Assembly (NCBI RefSeq): GCF_029201545.1
Contig: NZ_CP104007.1
Coordinates: forward strand, 3,196,501 to 3,260,500
Direction of reading: 5' to 3'
DNA from: Devosia sp. FJ2-5-3
GTDB taxonomy: Bacteria > Pseudomonadota > Alphaproteobacteria > Rhizobiales > Devosiaceae
Length of the DNA stretch: 64,000 bases
Both the position numbers and the translations under genes were made by a program. This document shows positions 19,201 through 26,585 of the stretch, in pieces. Each line of letters starts with the position of its first letter. Position 1 is the stretch's first letter. A model generated the notes under the pieces. The model had not been told where the DNA came from and searched no databases. It was given only the letters and a program-made list of their open reading frames with translations.

Positions 19201-19967
19201 GGGCAAAGGGCCGAGAGTTCGTCGATGGACGCCGTCCAATTGCTTACACCCGGAAGCAGATGGGCATTCTCCCCGCGCCCCTCGCCCGGCCTCAGCACCA
19301 GCAAGCGCGGCACCGGGTCATAGCCAAACTCGGTCGCGCCCGGGATCACCGTAATGGCGCGGATATCGCGCTCCAGTTCCCCCACCACCCGGCAGAGCTC
19401 CGCCGAAATCTGCGGAATGCGATTGCCGAAGCGCGACAGCGGCAAATTCTCGAAGACGATGTAGCAAAGCCCGCGATAGGCCGGCGCATTGCCCGTCCCC
19501 TGCGTCGCCTCGATCAGGCTATCGGGCAGTTGATCCTCGCCCCCGCCATAAAAGCGAAAATTCAGCCCGCGGGTGTCGAGCAATTGCCCGTCCGCCCAAA
19601 TCCGTCCCAGCCGCGCCACCTCGCCCTCGCAAAAGCCGATGGCAAAGCTCGCGCCGATTTCCTCGTCCTCGGGCCCGCCCATGGCCTTGGCCCCGGCCGT
19701 TTCGCCGCTCAGCCGCTCCAGTTCGCGCGCCCAGAGGATGTTACCCGCCAGCCGCCCCCAGCCATAAAGCCTCGGGATCGGCGCACCCTCGACCGAACCC
19801 ACCAGCCGCACATCAAAACTGGTTGCCTCGCGCTTTTCGCCGAACAGCCAGCCATCGACGGCGCTCCCGGCGAGCGCCCCCAGCGCCCGCCCGATGGTCG
19901 CGCCGAACGGCCCACCCACCAGCGCCCCGGCAAACTGCCCCGCCAGGGATAAAGCCATAGTGGCCAT
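16245..19967 (-). CDS. GTA tail-tip/host-specificity protein (g15-type, TIM-barrel domain)
   Basis: At 1240 residues this is the largest GTA gene. It matches the g15 megatron of RcGTA-like particles. An N-terminal glycine-rich segment (LVGGPFGATIGRALGALAG) leads to the baseplate part. A GTA TIM-barrel glycosidase-like domain lies around residues 400-700 (LLIGSEMRGLT, IDCYMPAADW, PIWLTELGCAAVDKG, YCWTWDARPYPAFP), and a phage-tail-3-type region follows. It should sit at the tail tip and contact the recipient envelope. ATG 19967 is preceded by AAGGAAAAAGAC; an ATG 14 codons upstream has no such site. The spacer upstream is filled by an inverted repeat. Confidence 0.92.
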   Translation of the reverse strand: MATMALSLAGQFAGALVGGPFGATIGRALGALAGSAVDGWLFGEKREATSFDVRLVGSVEGAPIPRLYGWGRLAGNILWARELERLSGETAGAKAMGGPEDEEIGASFAIGFCEGEVARLGRIWADGQLLDTRGLNFRFYGGGEDQLPDSLIEATQGTGNAPAYRGLCYIVFENLPLSRFGNRIPQISAELCRVVGELERDIRAITVIPGATEFGYDPVPRLLVLRPGEGRGENAHLLPGVSNWTASIDELSALCPNLKHVALVVSWFGDDLRCGQCRITPRVEAYGREIEGVTWSVAGLSREDVPEVSYHDGGPAYGGTPSDASVKAAIADLRDRGYAVTLYPLIMMDVPAGNGLDDPYGAEEQASYPWRGRITCHPAPGQAGSPDGGEDAADQVAAFLTDYREMVLHYAGIAAETGVEALLIGSEMRGLTTARGAGDSFPFVDALVELAADVRAVVGAGTKLSYAADWSEYSGYQPDGAKFFHLDPLWASDDIDAIGIDCYMPAADWRDGEGHLDAAGADGPHDLGYLAKNIAGGEGFDWFYASDADRAAQIRTPITDGTHGEPWIWRYKDIEAFWRNEHYDRPGGVRAETPTAWVPQSKPIWLTELGCAAVDKGANQPNIFGDPKSAEGGRPYFSSGIPDLLIQRQYLRAHFRHWNDGGKNPAGMVDPERIYCWTWDARPYPAFPAQDAVWADGPNHNTGHWLTGRLGGAASDEILAAVAEEHGFAVDASPAAPLISGMVLPGPARARDAIEPVLDVTGQRLAVRDGVLTTRPLSRNVSAALEEDGLAKVDAPVISRRRSAASERPARLALGHLDRARDYLGASATAIRPGEGPMLQESVGMMLDPAGARLAAERLLDGRARAGDSVELAVPPNMLALEPGDRIAIEGLAEGPFEITEIRDGLVRRITARALPMGDAVATGVDRPPSIQPMVAMIAAPVLAAAFLPGAEAGGRMVIAAHAKPWPGPVRVTDETTGAVLAELNRPVFMGEVLEGIGSGPDAVWDRGNVLGIRLYAGHLADAGENAVLAGSNRLAIETDSGDWEVIGFAEAELVGPGEYRLSQLLRWLEGSGHAGGEIVRGRRVMVLDTRAQGVPIGMTALGETRRLRVFAGAADVVGQVLDVTPDTAPLRPLAPGHIRASRAEDGDIVFSWVRRSRLDDGGWGTVEVPLDVVPECYALQIFEGDTLKRRVESGLAAVRYSLADQMTDFGGEAANFAFGIAQLSPVLGDGHWARGEFHD

Positions 19968-20024
19968 GTCTTTTTCCTTTTTGGTTTTGTGGGATTTTGG
20001 TCTTCGCACGAAGCCCTCTTCCCC

Positions 20025-20160
20025 TCTCCCCTTGAGGGAGAGGGTGGATCGCGCGCAGCGCGAGACGGGTGAGGGGTCACTTTCCTTTCGGGCTTACCCA
20101 AGGTCCGCCACCCCTCATCCGGCGCTGCGCGCCACCTTCTCCCTCAAGGGGAGAAGGAAG
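20025..20160. repeat. pair of inverted GC-rich repeats in the GTA spacer
   Basis: Two roughly 50 bp imperfect copies face each other: 20030-20082 and the reverse complement at 20112-20157. Both contain CTCCCCTTGAGGGAGA, then GCGCGCAGCGC and GAGGGG. The right copy reaches into the preceding gene: the TGA stop of the NlpC/P60 gene is formed inside CCCTTGAGGGA. This type of repeat is widespread in Hyphomicrobiales genomes. It can form a long mRNA hairpin between the two genes. Confidence 0.75.
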
Positions 20161-20575
20161 AGGGAAACCAGAACCGCCCGCTCACCCGCCGGGCCCAGCC
20201 TTCGGTCAAATTCGCCTCCACCACGCCCAGCTTTTCCTGCGCATGGATGAACCGATCGCCTGACACCATGATCCCGCAATGCTTGGCCTCGGAAAGCCCC
20301 GCCAGCCGAAACAGCACCACCTGCCCCGCCGCCAGTTCTCCCGCCGCCGGCACCAGGAATTTTTCCGCCGCCGCCCGCAGCGCCCCGGCATTTTCGGGGT
20401 CGCGCGGGCTGGCCCGATAGGCCGGCATTTTGTTCGGCTCGTCCCCGTGAAGTGTCCGCCACACCCCGCGAACCAACCCCAGGCAATCGCACCCCGCGCC
20501 AAGTGTCGAAGCGCGATGCCGATAGGGCGTGCCCAGCCATTCGCGCGCTGCCGCCACCACTCGATCCGCGTTCAT
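20144..20575 (-). CDS. GTA NlpC/P60 cell-wall peptidase (g14-type)
   Basis: A 143-residue cysteine peptidase that probably cuts peptide cross-links during DNA delivery through the recipient wall. The NlpC/P60 core is intact: GAGCDCLGLVRGV with catalytic Cys31, and AKHCGIMV with the catalytic His near residue 99. Its ATG overlaps the end of the hub gene (4 bp). The last residues (SSFSP) and the stop are encoded by the palindromic repeat that follows, so the original C-terminus has been replaced. Confidence 0.92.
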   Translation of the reverse strand: MNADRVVAAAREWLGTPYRHRASTLGAGCDCLGLVRGVWRTLHGDEPNKMPAYRASPRDPENAGALRAAAEKFLVPAAGELAAGQVVLFRLAGLSEAKHCGIMVSGDRFIHAQEKLGVVEANLTEGWARRVSGRFWFPSSFSP

Positions 20576-21462
20576 CGCACCACCGCTCGGCCATCCAGCG
20601 CATCGCCGTCACGTGGATGCCGCAGCACGAAATCGCTGCCCGGCACATGCGGAAAGCCCCGGAAATTGGCGGCATTGGCAAATTTGTGCCGGCAGGTCAC
20701 AAAGCGCCGGTCACACCCCGCCGTCACCACCAGCAGATCGCCGGGAACAACCCATTCACCCACCGCCTGGCCAAAGCCGAGCACATCGCCCGCCGCCTCC
20801 TTGCGATGGGTCAGCACCGCATCGGCAAGCCCCGCGCGCTTGCCATCACCCCAGAGGCCCATGCCGAAGGCAAACCAGTCCTCGGCAAAACCTTCGAGCC
20901 CCTCGACCACCAGCCGGAACGGATCGGCCACCGCCACCACACTTGCGGTCCCGCGAAATTCGCTCGCGGCCAGATCAACGCCGCAACGCCTATCCCCCAC
21001 CTGCGCATCGCAAAGCCCCTGATAGAGCCGCCCGCACGTCACATTGAGTGCCGCTTGTCCGGAACGCAGTTCGGCACGGAAAATGCCATCCTCGCGCACG
21101 ATCTCGCCGATCGTGTCCACACGCAGCAGCAGGCACTGCGACGGCGCCATCCAGTTGACCACAAAGGTCTCGACCTCCGCCCCGTCATAGCGCCCGAGCA
21201 GAATATCGTCCTCACTCAGCGCCGCATGGTCGAGAATGCCCAGCACTTCGCCCGTCTCCACCTGCGCCCCGAGCTTTGCCGGGCTCTCCCCGCCATCCAG
21301 CCCGTAGGTCGGCGCGCAGATCGTCCCCTCCACCTCGAGCGCCCGGTCATGGTTGGTAAAACCCAGCACCACCCCGTCCGTGCGCAGTATCCGCCAGCAA
21401 TGCGCCAGCGTCGTCTCGCCTTGCGCCAGATGCGCGGCGAGCTCGGCCCCAATCGCTTTCAT
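20572..21462 (-). CDS. GTA baseplate hub protein (g13-type, DUF2163)
   Basis: A 296-residue DUF2163 protein matching the hub of RcGTA, where an iron-sulfur cluster has been described. Cysteines fall in family-typical places: VTCGRLYQGLC (Cys143, Cys151), DRRCGVD (Cys160), and GCDRRFVTCRHKF near residue 250, followed by NAANFRGFPHVPG. The start overlaps the distal tail gene by 4 bp. It joins the tail tube to the tip complex. Confidence 0.92.
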   Translation of the reverse strand: MKAIGAELAAHLAQGETTLAHCWRILRTDGVVLGFTNHDRALEVEGTICAPTYGLDGGESPAKLGAQVETGEVLGILDHAALSEDDILLGRYDGAEVETFVVNWMAPSQCLLLRVDTIGEIVREDGIFRAELRSGQAALNVTCGRLYQGLCDAQVGDRRCGVDLAASEFRGTASVVAVADPFRLVVEGLEGFAEDWFAFGMGLWGDGKRAGLADAVLTHRKEAAGDVLGFGQAVGEWVVPGDLLVVTAGCDRRFVTCRHKFANAANFRGFPHVPGSDFVLRHPRDGDALDGRAVVR

Positions 21463-22079
21463 GGTAAAATCTCCACCAGCGGAATGCTCGGCGCCTCGGC
21501 CGCGTCAAAATTCGACCATTCGATATCAAGCCGGTCCGTATCGAAGCGCACCGGCACGTCGAACAAAAAACCCGCCGTCACCGCTGCGCCATCCGCCGGC
21601 GCGCTGGCGAAGGCGATGCCCCCCGTGGTGACGTCCACACTCCAGCCGCTCATCACCTCGACCCCGTCCACCGCCACACGCACCGACCCGGCCACAGGCT
21701 TCACGATCACCCGCACATATGGATCGAACGCCGCGCCATAGGTCTTGGTCAGCTGAAACTCCGTCCGCGTCCCATCCCCTGTCCCGATCGCCTGGTCCAT
21801 CGGCGCCGGCACCTTCCCGCCCGAGGAATGGTCGATCCCGTCGCGCCACAAGAACCCATGCAGCCGCCCGCGCCGCTCCTCGAAAAAGGCCAGCACCGCC
21901 TGCATGTCGGCCCGGGATTTCACCCCATAGCCCGCATTGTAGCGCCGCCGCGACTGCGCCCAGCGCCCATTGCGCTGCTCGCCCCCACCCGCCAGCGTCA
22001 CCACATCCGTCCGCCGTTCCGGCCCACCCCGCGCCCCCAGCGCGATATCGAGCGGAAACCGCACATGATGAAATGCCAT
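21459..22079 (-). CDS. GTA distal tail protein (g12-type, DUF2460)
   Basis: A 206-residue DUF2460 protein. Family hallmarks are the opening FHHVRFPLDIALGARGGPER, the segment RRRYNAGYGVKSRADMQAVLAFFEERRGRLHGFLWRD, and a beta-rich C-terminus ending in VPLVEILP-like sequence. It should cap the tube end. The ATG at 22079 has AAGGAGC seven bases upstream and lies directly after a composite repeat element; an ATG nine codons upstream lies within the repeat. Confidence 0.92.
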   Translation of the reverse strand: MAFHHVRFPLDIALGARGGPERRTDVVTLAGGGEQRNGRWAQSRRRYNAGYGVKSRADMQAVLAFFEERRGRLHGFLWRDGIDHSSGGKVPAPMDQAIGTGDGTRTEFQLTKTYGAAFDPYVRVIVKPVAGSVRVAVDGVEVMSGWSVDVTTGGIAFASAPADGAAVTAGFLFDVPVRFDTDRLDIEWSNFDAAEAPSIPLVEILP

Positions 22080-22083
22080 TCTT

Positions 22084-22275
22084 TTGCTCCTTCCACCCCC
22101 ACCCAACCTCCCCCTGAAGGAGGGGGAGGAGCGCCTCAGTGGCTCTCAGACGTCTCCGCAAACCCGATGCTATCCCTCCCCCTTTTCAGGGGGAGGTTAG
22201 GTGGGGGTCTTTGCACCCACCCCTCCCCAACCACCGCCCGGCACCTCCCCCTTTAAGGGGGAGGATGGGAGGGGG
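22084..22275. repeat. composite palindromic repeat (family A), three hairpins
   Basis: This spacer between the tape-measure and distal-tail genes holds three perfect hairpins. CCTCCCCCT/AGGGGGAGG occurs at 22107-22129 and at 22175-22196, and CCTCCCCC/GGGGGAGG at 22244-22264. Segments between them (GGCTCTCAGA, CGCAAACCCGATGC) recur in the other GTA spacers. The total is about 190 bp where neighbouring junctions overlap. Confidence 0.8.
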
Positions 22276-22300
22276 TGACCAAGAGCCACCGCGCTCGCTC

Positions 22301-22849
22301 CTATGCGCCCCTCGTCCCGCGTCGCACCGCCCGTAACAGCATCGCGCTCACCTCCGCCTCGCTCTGGGCAAAGCTGCGCGCGTCCTGCGCGGTCACATTA
22401 AACGTCACCTGCACCGCGCCACCGCCCCCGGCGACACCCAGCCGCCCATCCGGCCCGCGCGCCAGCGGCATGATCGCCTCCGGCCCGGCCTCACCAGCCA
22501 GCCCAAGCCCCTGCGAGAGCGGAAAATAGCTCGGCGCCGCGATCACCCCGCCCTTGGCAAAGGGCTTTATCCCGCCCAGCGCCGGATTGGCCGCCGTGAA
22601 CAAATTCTCGACGAACCCACCGACCATGTTCCCGAGCGGCTTCAGCGCCGCCTTGAGCGCAATATCGGCAAAGGCCTTGGCGATATCGCCCAGCACCGAG
22701 CGGAAGGATTTGCCCTCGGTCAGCGCCCCGCGAAACGCATTGCTCACCGAGCGCGCCACGCCATCGGCGAGATTGCCGATCCGCTCGAGCTCGACGGAAA
22801 CATCGCCCAACTCCTCACGAAAGTCAGAGCCAAAAAGATCAGCAGCCAT
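22301..22849 (-). CDS. GTA tail tape-measure protein (g11-type), very short
   Basis: A 182-residue tape-measure homologue. The N-terminal half is helical with repeats of small residues (DVSVELERIGNLADGVARSV, DIAKAFADIALKAALKPLG). A glycine-rich segment of the lambda-type tape measure follows (FAKGGVIAAPSYFPL, GLAGEAGPEAIMPLARG). Tape measures set tail length; at this size the tail should be short. Start overlaps the preceding small gene by 11 bp. Confidence 0.88.
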   Translation of the reverse strand: MAADLFGSDFREELGDVSVELERIGNLADGVARSVSNAFRGALTEGKSFRSVLGDIAKAFADIALKAALKPLGNMVGGFVENLFTAANPALGGIKPFAKGGVIAAPSYFPLSQGLGLAGEAGPEAIMPLARGPDGRLGVAGGGGAVQVTFNVTAQDARSFAQSEAEVSAMLLRAVRRGTRGA

Positions 22850-23030
22850 CGGGAAAACGCTCCATCAATGTTTCCAGCCCCTGCCGGTCGAGCGGCCCGG
22901 CCCGATCCCCCATCACCGCGCCCCAGGCCGCCGCCAGTTCGCGCGGGCTCATTCGCCAGAACGCCTCCGGCGGCAGGCGCAGCACGCCCAGTCCGAAGCG
23001 CATCGCTTCCTTCCAGGGAAACGGCGTCAT
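22839..23030 (-). CDS. small GTA tail protein (g10.1-type, rcc01693-like)
   Basis: A 63-residue protein whose FPWKEAMRFGLGVLRLPPEAFWRMSPRELAAAW is the signature of the rcc01693-like/DUF2376 family encoded just before the GTA tape measure. By position it resembles a tail assembly chaperone component. It overlaps both neighbours (4 bp upstream, 11 bp downstream), so translation is coupled. Confidence 0.88.
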   Translation of the reverse strand: MTPFPWKEAMRFGLGVLRLPPEAFWRMSPRELAAAWGAVMGDRAGPLDRQGLETLMERFPDGC

Positions 23031-23341
23031 GCCTCGTCCCCGAACGTCGCCTTGAGCAATTTCACCGCGATCTCGGCCGCCCCGCGCAGCCCACCCTCGA
23101 CGCTCATCCGCGCCAGCTCGTCGTCGGAAATGGCATTCCCACCCCCGCGCAATCCGGCCCCGATGATCGCCGTCAGATCCCGCGCCGACAGCTTTCCTCC
23201 AGCAAAGCGCTCGGCCAGCCCCGCCAGATCCCCGGCCCCCAGCCGCGCCTCAAGCTCCGCCAGCGCCCCCAGCGTCAGGCAAAGCGTCCGCACCTCGCCA
23301 CCAATATTGGCGGCGATTTCACCTCGATGGATGTTTGGCAT
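23027..23341 (-). CDS. GTA g10-type protein (gene transfer agent family)
   Basis: A 104-residue protein beginning MPNIHRGEIAANIGGEVRTLCLTLGALAELEARLG, the conserved opening of the gene-transfer-agent family that follows the tail-tube gene. Likely a tail assembly chaperone by position. An ISDDELARMSVEGG segment in the C-terminal half is also conserved. It starts 8 bp after the tail-tube stop. Confidence 0.9.
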   Translation of the reverse strand: MPNIHRGEIAANIGGEVRTLCLTLGALAELEARLGAGDLAGLAERFAGGKLSARDLTAIIGAGLRGGGNAISDDELARMSVEGGLRGAAEIAVKLLKATFGDEA

Positions 23342-23349
23342 TTTTGTCC

Positions 23350-23763
23350 TCAGGTCGCCGTGAAACTCACTTCGCCCGCGCTCTCCAGCGCCAGGTCGAA
23401 CACCACTTCCCCGGCATGGTCGGCGGAAAATTCCAGCGCCACGATCTGGAACGGCCCCTCGACCGTGCCGAAATGCGGCAGAATCAGCTGCCAGTCCCGG
23501 ATCGTCCCGGCGAAAAACAGCGTCCGGATCACCCCGTCCGAGGTCTGGTCCTTGAACACACCCGACCCGGATACCGAGGCCCGCTTCACCCCACCGCCCG
23601 CAAGCAGCTCCCGCCAGCGCCCGGCGCTTTCCTGGTCGGTCGTATCCACGCTCGCCGCATTGAAATTGAGACTGCGCGTACGCAATCCCGCCACGGTGAG
23701 AAAACTCCCCGACCCCGTCTGGTCGAGTTTCAAAAGCATATCCTTGCCACTCTGGGCCGCCAT
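23350..23763 (-). CDS. GTA major tail (tube) protein (g9-type)
   Basis: A 137-residue protein of the phage major tail protein TP901-1/GTA g9 type: GKDMLLKLDQTGSGSFLTVAGLRTRSLNFNA at the N-terminus, a SVSGSGVFKDQTSD loop and a beta-rich C-terminus. It polymerises into the tail tube. ATG 23763 has AAAGGACC seven bases upstream; an upstream ATG at 23811 would lie in repeat DNA. Length agrees with tail-tube proteins of this family. Confidence 0.92.
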   Translation of the reverse strand: MAAQSGKDMLLKLDQTGSGSFLTVAGLRTRSLNFNAASVDTTDQESAGRWRELLAGGGVKRASVSGSGVFKDQTSDGVIRTLFFAGTIRDWQLILPHFGTVEGPFQIVALEFSADHAGEVVFDLALESAGEVSFTAT

Positions 23764-23787
23764 TCTTTTGGTCCTTTTTCTCCAGTC

Positions 23788-23903
23788 ACCCCCACCCAAC
23801 CTCCCCCTCAAGTGGAGGAGGAGCTGGCCGGTGGCGCTCAGATTTCGCCTAAAACGCGATGCGTCCCTCCCCCTTGTGGGGAGGGATTAAGGGTGGGGTT
23901 CGA
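23788..23903. repeat. palindromic repeat element (family A) in GTA spacer
   Basis: Between g8 and g9 homologues. Two hairpins, CCTCC...GGAGG near 23800-23820 and TCCCTCCCC/GGGGAGGGA near 23864-23885, flank a central GGCGCTCAGA segment. The 20 bases ACGCGATGCGTCCCTCCCCC (23854-23873) occur identically at 25298-25317. Confidence 0.8.
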
Positions 23904-23913
23904 AAGCCCCGAT

Positions 23914-24309
23914 CTACTCGCTGAAAAACCGCAGCATCACCGCCGCGCGGGCCAAACCCGTGGCCCCATCGATCACCGTTTCGGTGCGCATATGCTCGGC
24001 ATGGGTCAAAACCAGCCCCACCGGCTCCAGCCCGTCCTTGGCCGCCACCACGCGCGCTGCCAGCGCCAGCGCCGCCTTGCGGCTCGGCTGGTCGGCCCAG
24101 CAGTGGATCAAGACGCGATGCTCCTGCCCCGGCGTCAGATCGCCGTCGCGCTGGCGCACATCGTGCCGGTCCACCACCACATAGGGCGCCGGCCGGTCGC
24201 GCGGCGGCGCATCGAAGATTCCGCCCTCGCCGATCAACTCGACGAGGTCCTCGTCAGCACCGAGCGCCGCCACCAGCGCCGCCTGCAATTGCACAATCGG
24301 GTGGCTCAT
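23914..24309 (-). CDS. GTA tail terminator-like protein (g8-type, DUF3168)
   Basis: A 131-residue DUF3168 protein: HPIVQLQAALVAALGADEDLVELIGEGGIFDAPP at the N-terminus and YVVVDRHDVRQRDG in the middle are family hallmarks. It probably ends the tail tube at the head-proximal side. It overlaps the head-closure gene by 4 bp and is followed within 10 bp by a repeat element. Confidence 0.9.
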   Translation of the reverse strand: MSHPIVQLQAALVAALGADEDLVELIGEGGIFDAPPRDRPAPYVVVDRHDVRQRDGDLTPGQEHRVLIHCWADQPSRKAALALAARVVAAKDGLEPVGLVLTHAEHMRTETVIDGATGLARAAVMLRFFSE

Positions 24310-24647
24310 CCGGTCACCTGCGTCTCGCTGCAGGCGCAGGCGAGATAAGCCTGCCGCCCATTCATGTCCGCCGCGCTCACCACATCGAGATTGCGCCCGC
24401 GATAGACAATCCGGTCTCCCGGCGCGACATCGCTGCGAAAGCGCAGCACCACGCTATGGGAAATCGCCACCGCCCGCCCGTCGGCATTGGTGCCCTGCCG
24501 TCCGGTGAGGCTGCGCACCCGCGCCCAGACCGTGCCCAGCGGCACGAAAATCCTGGCGTGCCCGCCCTCGTCCTCGGCCACGCTCTCGCGCCGCCGCAAT
24601 TGGACCCGGTCGGTCAGCGTGCCCACTGGCGGGATTTTATCGCTCAT
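24306..24647 (-). CDS. GTA head closure protein (g7-type)
   Basis: A 113-residue head-tail adaptor of the phage SPP1 gp16-like/head closure family: GTLTDRVQLRRRESVAEDEGGHARIFVPLGTVWARV, then HSVVLRFRSDVAPGDRIVYRGRNLDVVSAADMNGR. It forms the stopper ring between connector and tail. Overlaps both neighbours by 4 bp. Confidence 0.92.
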   Translation of the reverse strand: MSDKIPPVGTLTDRVQLRRRESVAEDEGGHARIFVPLGTVWARVRSLTGRQGTNADGRAVAISHSVVLRFRSDVAPGDRIVYRGRNLDVVSAADMNGRQAYLACACSETQVTG

Positions 24648-25210
24648 AGCCGCACCCGCTTGTGCGCGGCCACCAGCCGGTCAAAGCCCGAAGGCACCAC
24701 CGCCCCCGACCCGGCGGTGATCACCGCGTCGCGATGCTCATGCCAATGCGCCACCAGCCCCAGCATGGCCTGTCGCAAATCCGCTGGCACATCTTCCGGC
24801 TCTTCGCCAAAGCCGGCGACATAGTCGATCTCGATCCCCTGCCGCCCCTGCAGCCTGGGCATATTCGGCACATGGCCCGGCACGATCAGCCTTTCGCCAT
24901 CCGCCACAAAGCCATCGACTGCCACCTCGTGGCTCGCCCCGGCCTCGTCGATCGCCGAGATTTCGCTCACCGCGATCAGCGGCGTCACCGGCAGCCGCAG
25001 CCATCGCTCGTCCGGCCAGCGGTCGAGCACGATGCGCCAGCTCTGCGCCATCAGCGCCTTGCCGGTAATCCCTTCCACATGCAGCCGCGCCGCGCCGATC
25101 AGCGTCTCGATCAGCCCGTCTTCGGCCTCGTCATCCACCTTGAGAAAAGCCTTGGCCTCGGCGAGCGAAACCGGCTCCGCGGCGGGCCCCGCCAGGAGAT
25201 AGGAAGTCAT
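24644..25210 (-). CDS. GTA head-tail connector/adaptor protein (g6-type)
   Basis: A 188-residue connector protein of the phage gp6-like family. The opening EPVSLAEAKAFLKVDDEAEDGLIETLIGAARLHVEGITG is diagnostic; a conserved IDYVAGFGEEPEDVPADLRQAML follows. It binds the portal ring. ATG 25210 has AAGGAAC upstream and starts immediately downstream of a repeat element; the upstream ATG at 25297 lies inside the repeat. Confidence 0.92.
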   Translation of the reverse strand: MTSYLLAGPAAEPVSLAEAKAFLKVDDEAEDGLIETLIGAARLHVEGITGKALMAQSWRIVLDRWPDERWLRLPVTPLIAVSEISAIDEAGASHEVAVDGFVADGERLIVPGHVPNMPRLQGRQGIEIDYVAGFGEEPEDVPADLRQAMLGLVAHWHEHRDAVITAGSGAVVPSGFDRLVAAHKRVRL

Positions 25211-25235
25211 TTTTTTGTTCCTTGTTGTGGCCAGC

Positions 25236-25345
25236 CCACCTGACCTCCCCCTTCCCAGGAGGAGGAATAGGCCGGCGGCTCTCAATTCTCGCCGCAAACG
25301 CGATGCGTCCCTCCCCCTTCACAGGGGGAGGCTAGGAGGGGGTCT
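25236..25345. repeat. palindromic repeat element (family A) in GTA spacer
   Basis: Between the capsid and connector genes. It has the same layout as the copy at 23788-23903: hairpin, GGCGGCTCTCA segment, GCAAACGCGATGCGTCCCTC segment, then CCTCCCCCTtcacAGGGGGAGG. It begins 7 bp after the capsid stop codon in transcription order. Confidence 0.8.
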
Positions 25346-25352
25346 AAACCCC

Positions 25353-26573
25353 TCAGCTCGCGCCGAACTTCAGCAGCTTGATCGCATCAAAGTCCGCTAT
25401 CCCGCCGCCCACGCGCTTGGTCGTGTAGAACAAAACATAGGGCTTGCTCGAATAGGGATCGCGCAACACGTTGACCCCCTGGCGGTCGACGATCAGATAG
25501 CCCCGGCGGAAATCGCCAAAGGCCACCGACAGAGAATTGGCGCCGACATTGGGCATGTCTTCCTCTTCCACCAGCGGAAAGCCCATCAGGCTGGCGCGGC
25601 CGTCGGCCGATGTCGCCGGCTGCCAGAGATAATTGCCGTCGCTATCCTTGAGCTTGCGGATCGCGCCTTGCGTCTTGCGGTTCATCACCCAGCTGGCGTT
25701 CTGCCGATAGCCTGATTTCAGCGCATAGACGAGGTCGACGAGCACATCGCTCGGGTTGGACGATGGCAGCGCGCCGGAGGTGCCGGTCGCCACATAGCCG
25801 AGCTTGCCCCATTCCCAACTGCCCTCGGCCACGGTCGTCGCGGCGAGAAAACCCTTGGGCTTGTTGGTGCCGTCGCCGGTCACGAAGGCGGTGGTTTCCT
25901 GTGCTGCAAAGGCTGCGTTCACCTCGTCGGCGATCCACTGGCCCACATCCACCGCGGCATCGTCGAGAAAGGCCGAGGTCGCCGCCGGCATGGCGTAGAG
26001 TTCCGCCGTCGGATAGCTGAGCTCGGCGATCACCTGGCTATCGGTTTCGCTCCGCGACGCCGTCTCGCCGACCCAGCCCGTTTCCGGCCCGGTCACGGTG
26101 ATCGGGCGTTTATAGACCGAAGCCGAAATCTGACGCACGCCGGCAATGGCGCGGATAGGCGAGATATGGGTCATGAGGCGGGTGATTTCCGTCTCGACCT
26201 CGCCAGGCACCACATAGCCGCCGTCACCGGCAACGCCGGTCTGCAGCGCCTTTTCCTCGCCGCGCTTCACATAGGCGGAAAAGGCCTCCTTGTATTCGCC
26301 ATTGGCGAGAGCGCCCTTGCCTTCCAGCGCCGGGCGGCCGCGTTCGGCGCTGGCGCGGTCCAGCGCCGCCTTGTGCCCGTCGAGCACGGCGTTGAGCCGC
26401 TCGAGCTTGCCATCCAGCAAGCCGTCGGCGGTGCCGCGTTTTTCGATTTCGCCCAGGCGCTGGTCATTGGTGCGCTTGAATTCTTCGAATGCGGTCGAAA
26501 ATTCGGCGAAAAGCGCGGCAATATCGCTCCCCGCGCCGGCCTTGGTTTCAAGGCCGTCACTGATCCGATCCAT
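25353..26573 (-). CDS. GTA major capsid protein (g5-type, HK97 fold)
   Basis: A 406-residue HK97-type capsid protein. Residues 1-95 form a charged helical scaffold (delta) domain (FSTAFEEFKRTNDQRLGEIEKRG) that the protease should remove. The mature part begins near ALQTGVAGDGGYVVPGEVE and contains VNAAFAAQETTAFVTGDGTNKPKGFL, a hallmark of HK97 E-loop/P-domain capsids. It encloses the few-kb host DNA packaged by GTAs. Start lies 12 bp after the protease stop. Confidence 0.95.
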   Translation of the reverse strand: MDRISDGLETKAGAGSDIAALFAEFSTAFEEFKRTNDQRLGEIEKRGTADGLLDGKLERLNAVLDGHKAALDRASAERGRPALEGKGALANGEYKEAFSAYVKRGEEKALQTGVAGDGGYVVPGEVETEITRLMTHISPIRAIAGVRQISASVYKRPITVTGPETGWVGETASRSETDSQVIAELSYPTAELYAMPAATSAFLDDAAVDVGQWIADEVNAAFAAQETTAFVTGDGTNKPKGFLAATTVAEGSWEWGKLGYVATGTSGALPSSNPSDVLVDLVYALKSGYRQNASWVMNRKTQGAIRKLKDSDGNYLWQPATSADGRASLMGFPLVEEEDMPNVGANSLSVAFGDFRRGYLIVDRQGVNVLRDPYSSKPYVLFYTTKRVGGGIADFDAIKLLKFGAS

Positions 26574-26585
26574 GTCGGCATCCTT

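Noticed and set aside
16251..19952. A 1233-codon open frame on the plus strand opposite the GTA tail-tip gene
   Set aside because: It is rich in Arg, Pro and His, shows no domain, and mirrors the GC-rich third-position bias of the real gene on the other strand.
22084..22275. A possible CRISPR array, because similar units repeat at intervals
   Set aside because: The units are hairpins with similar intervening sequence, spacing is irregular, and no cas genes are near.
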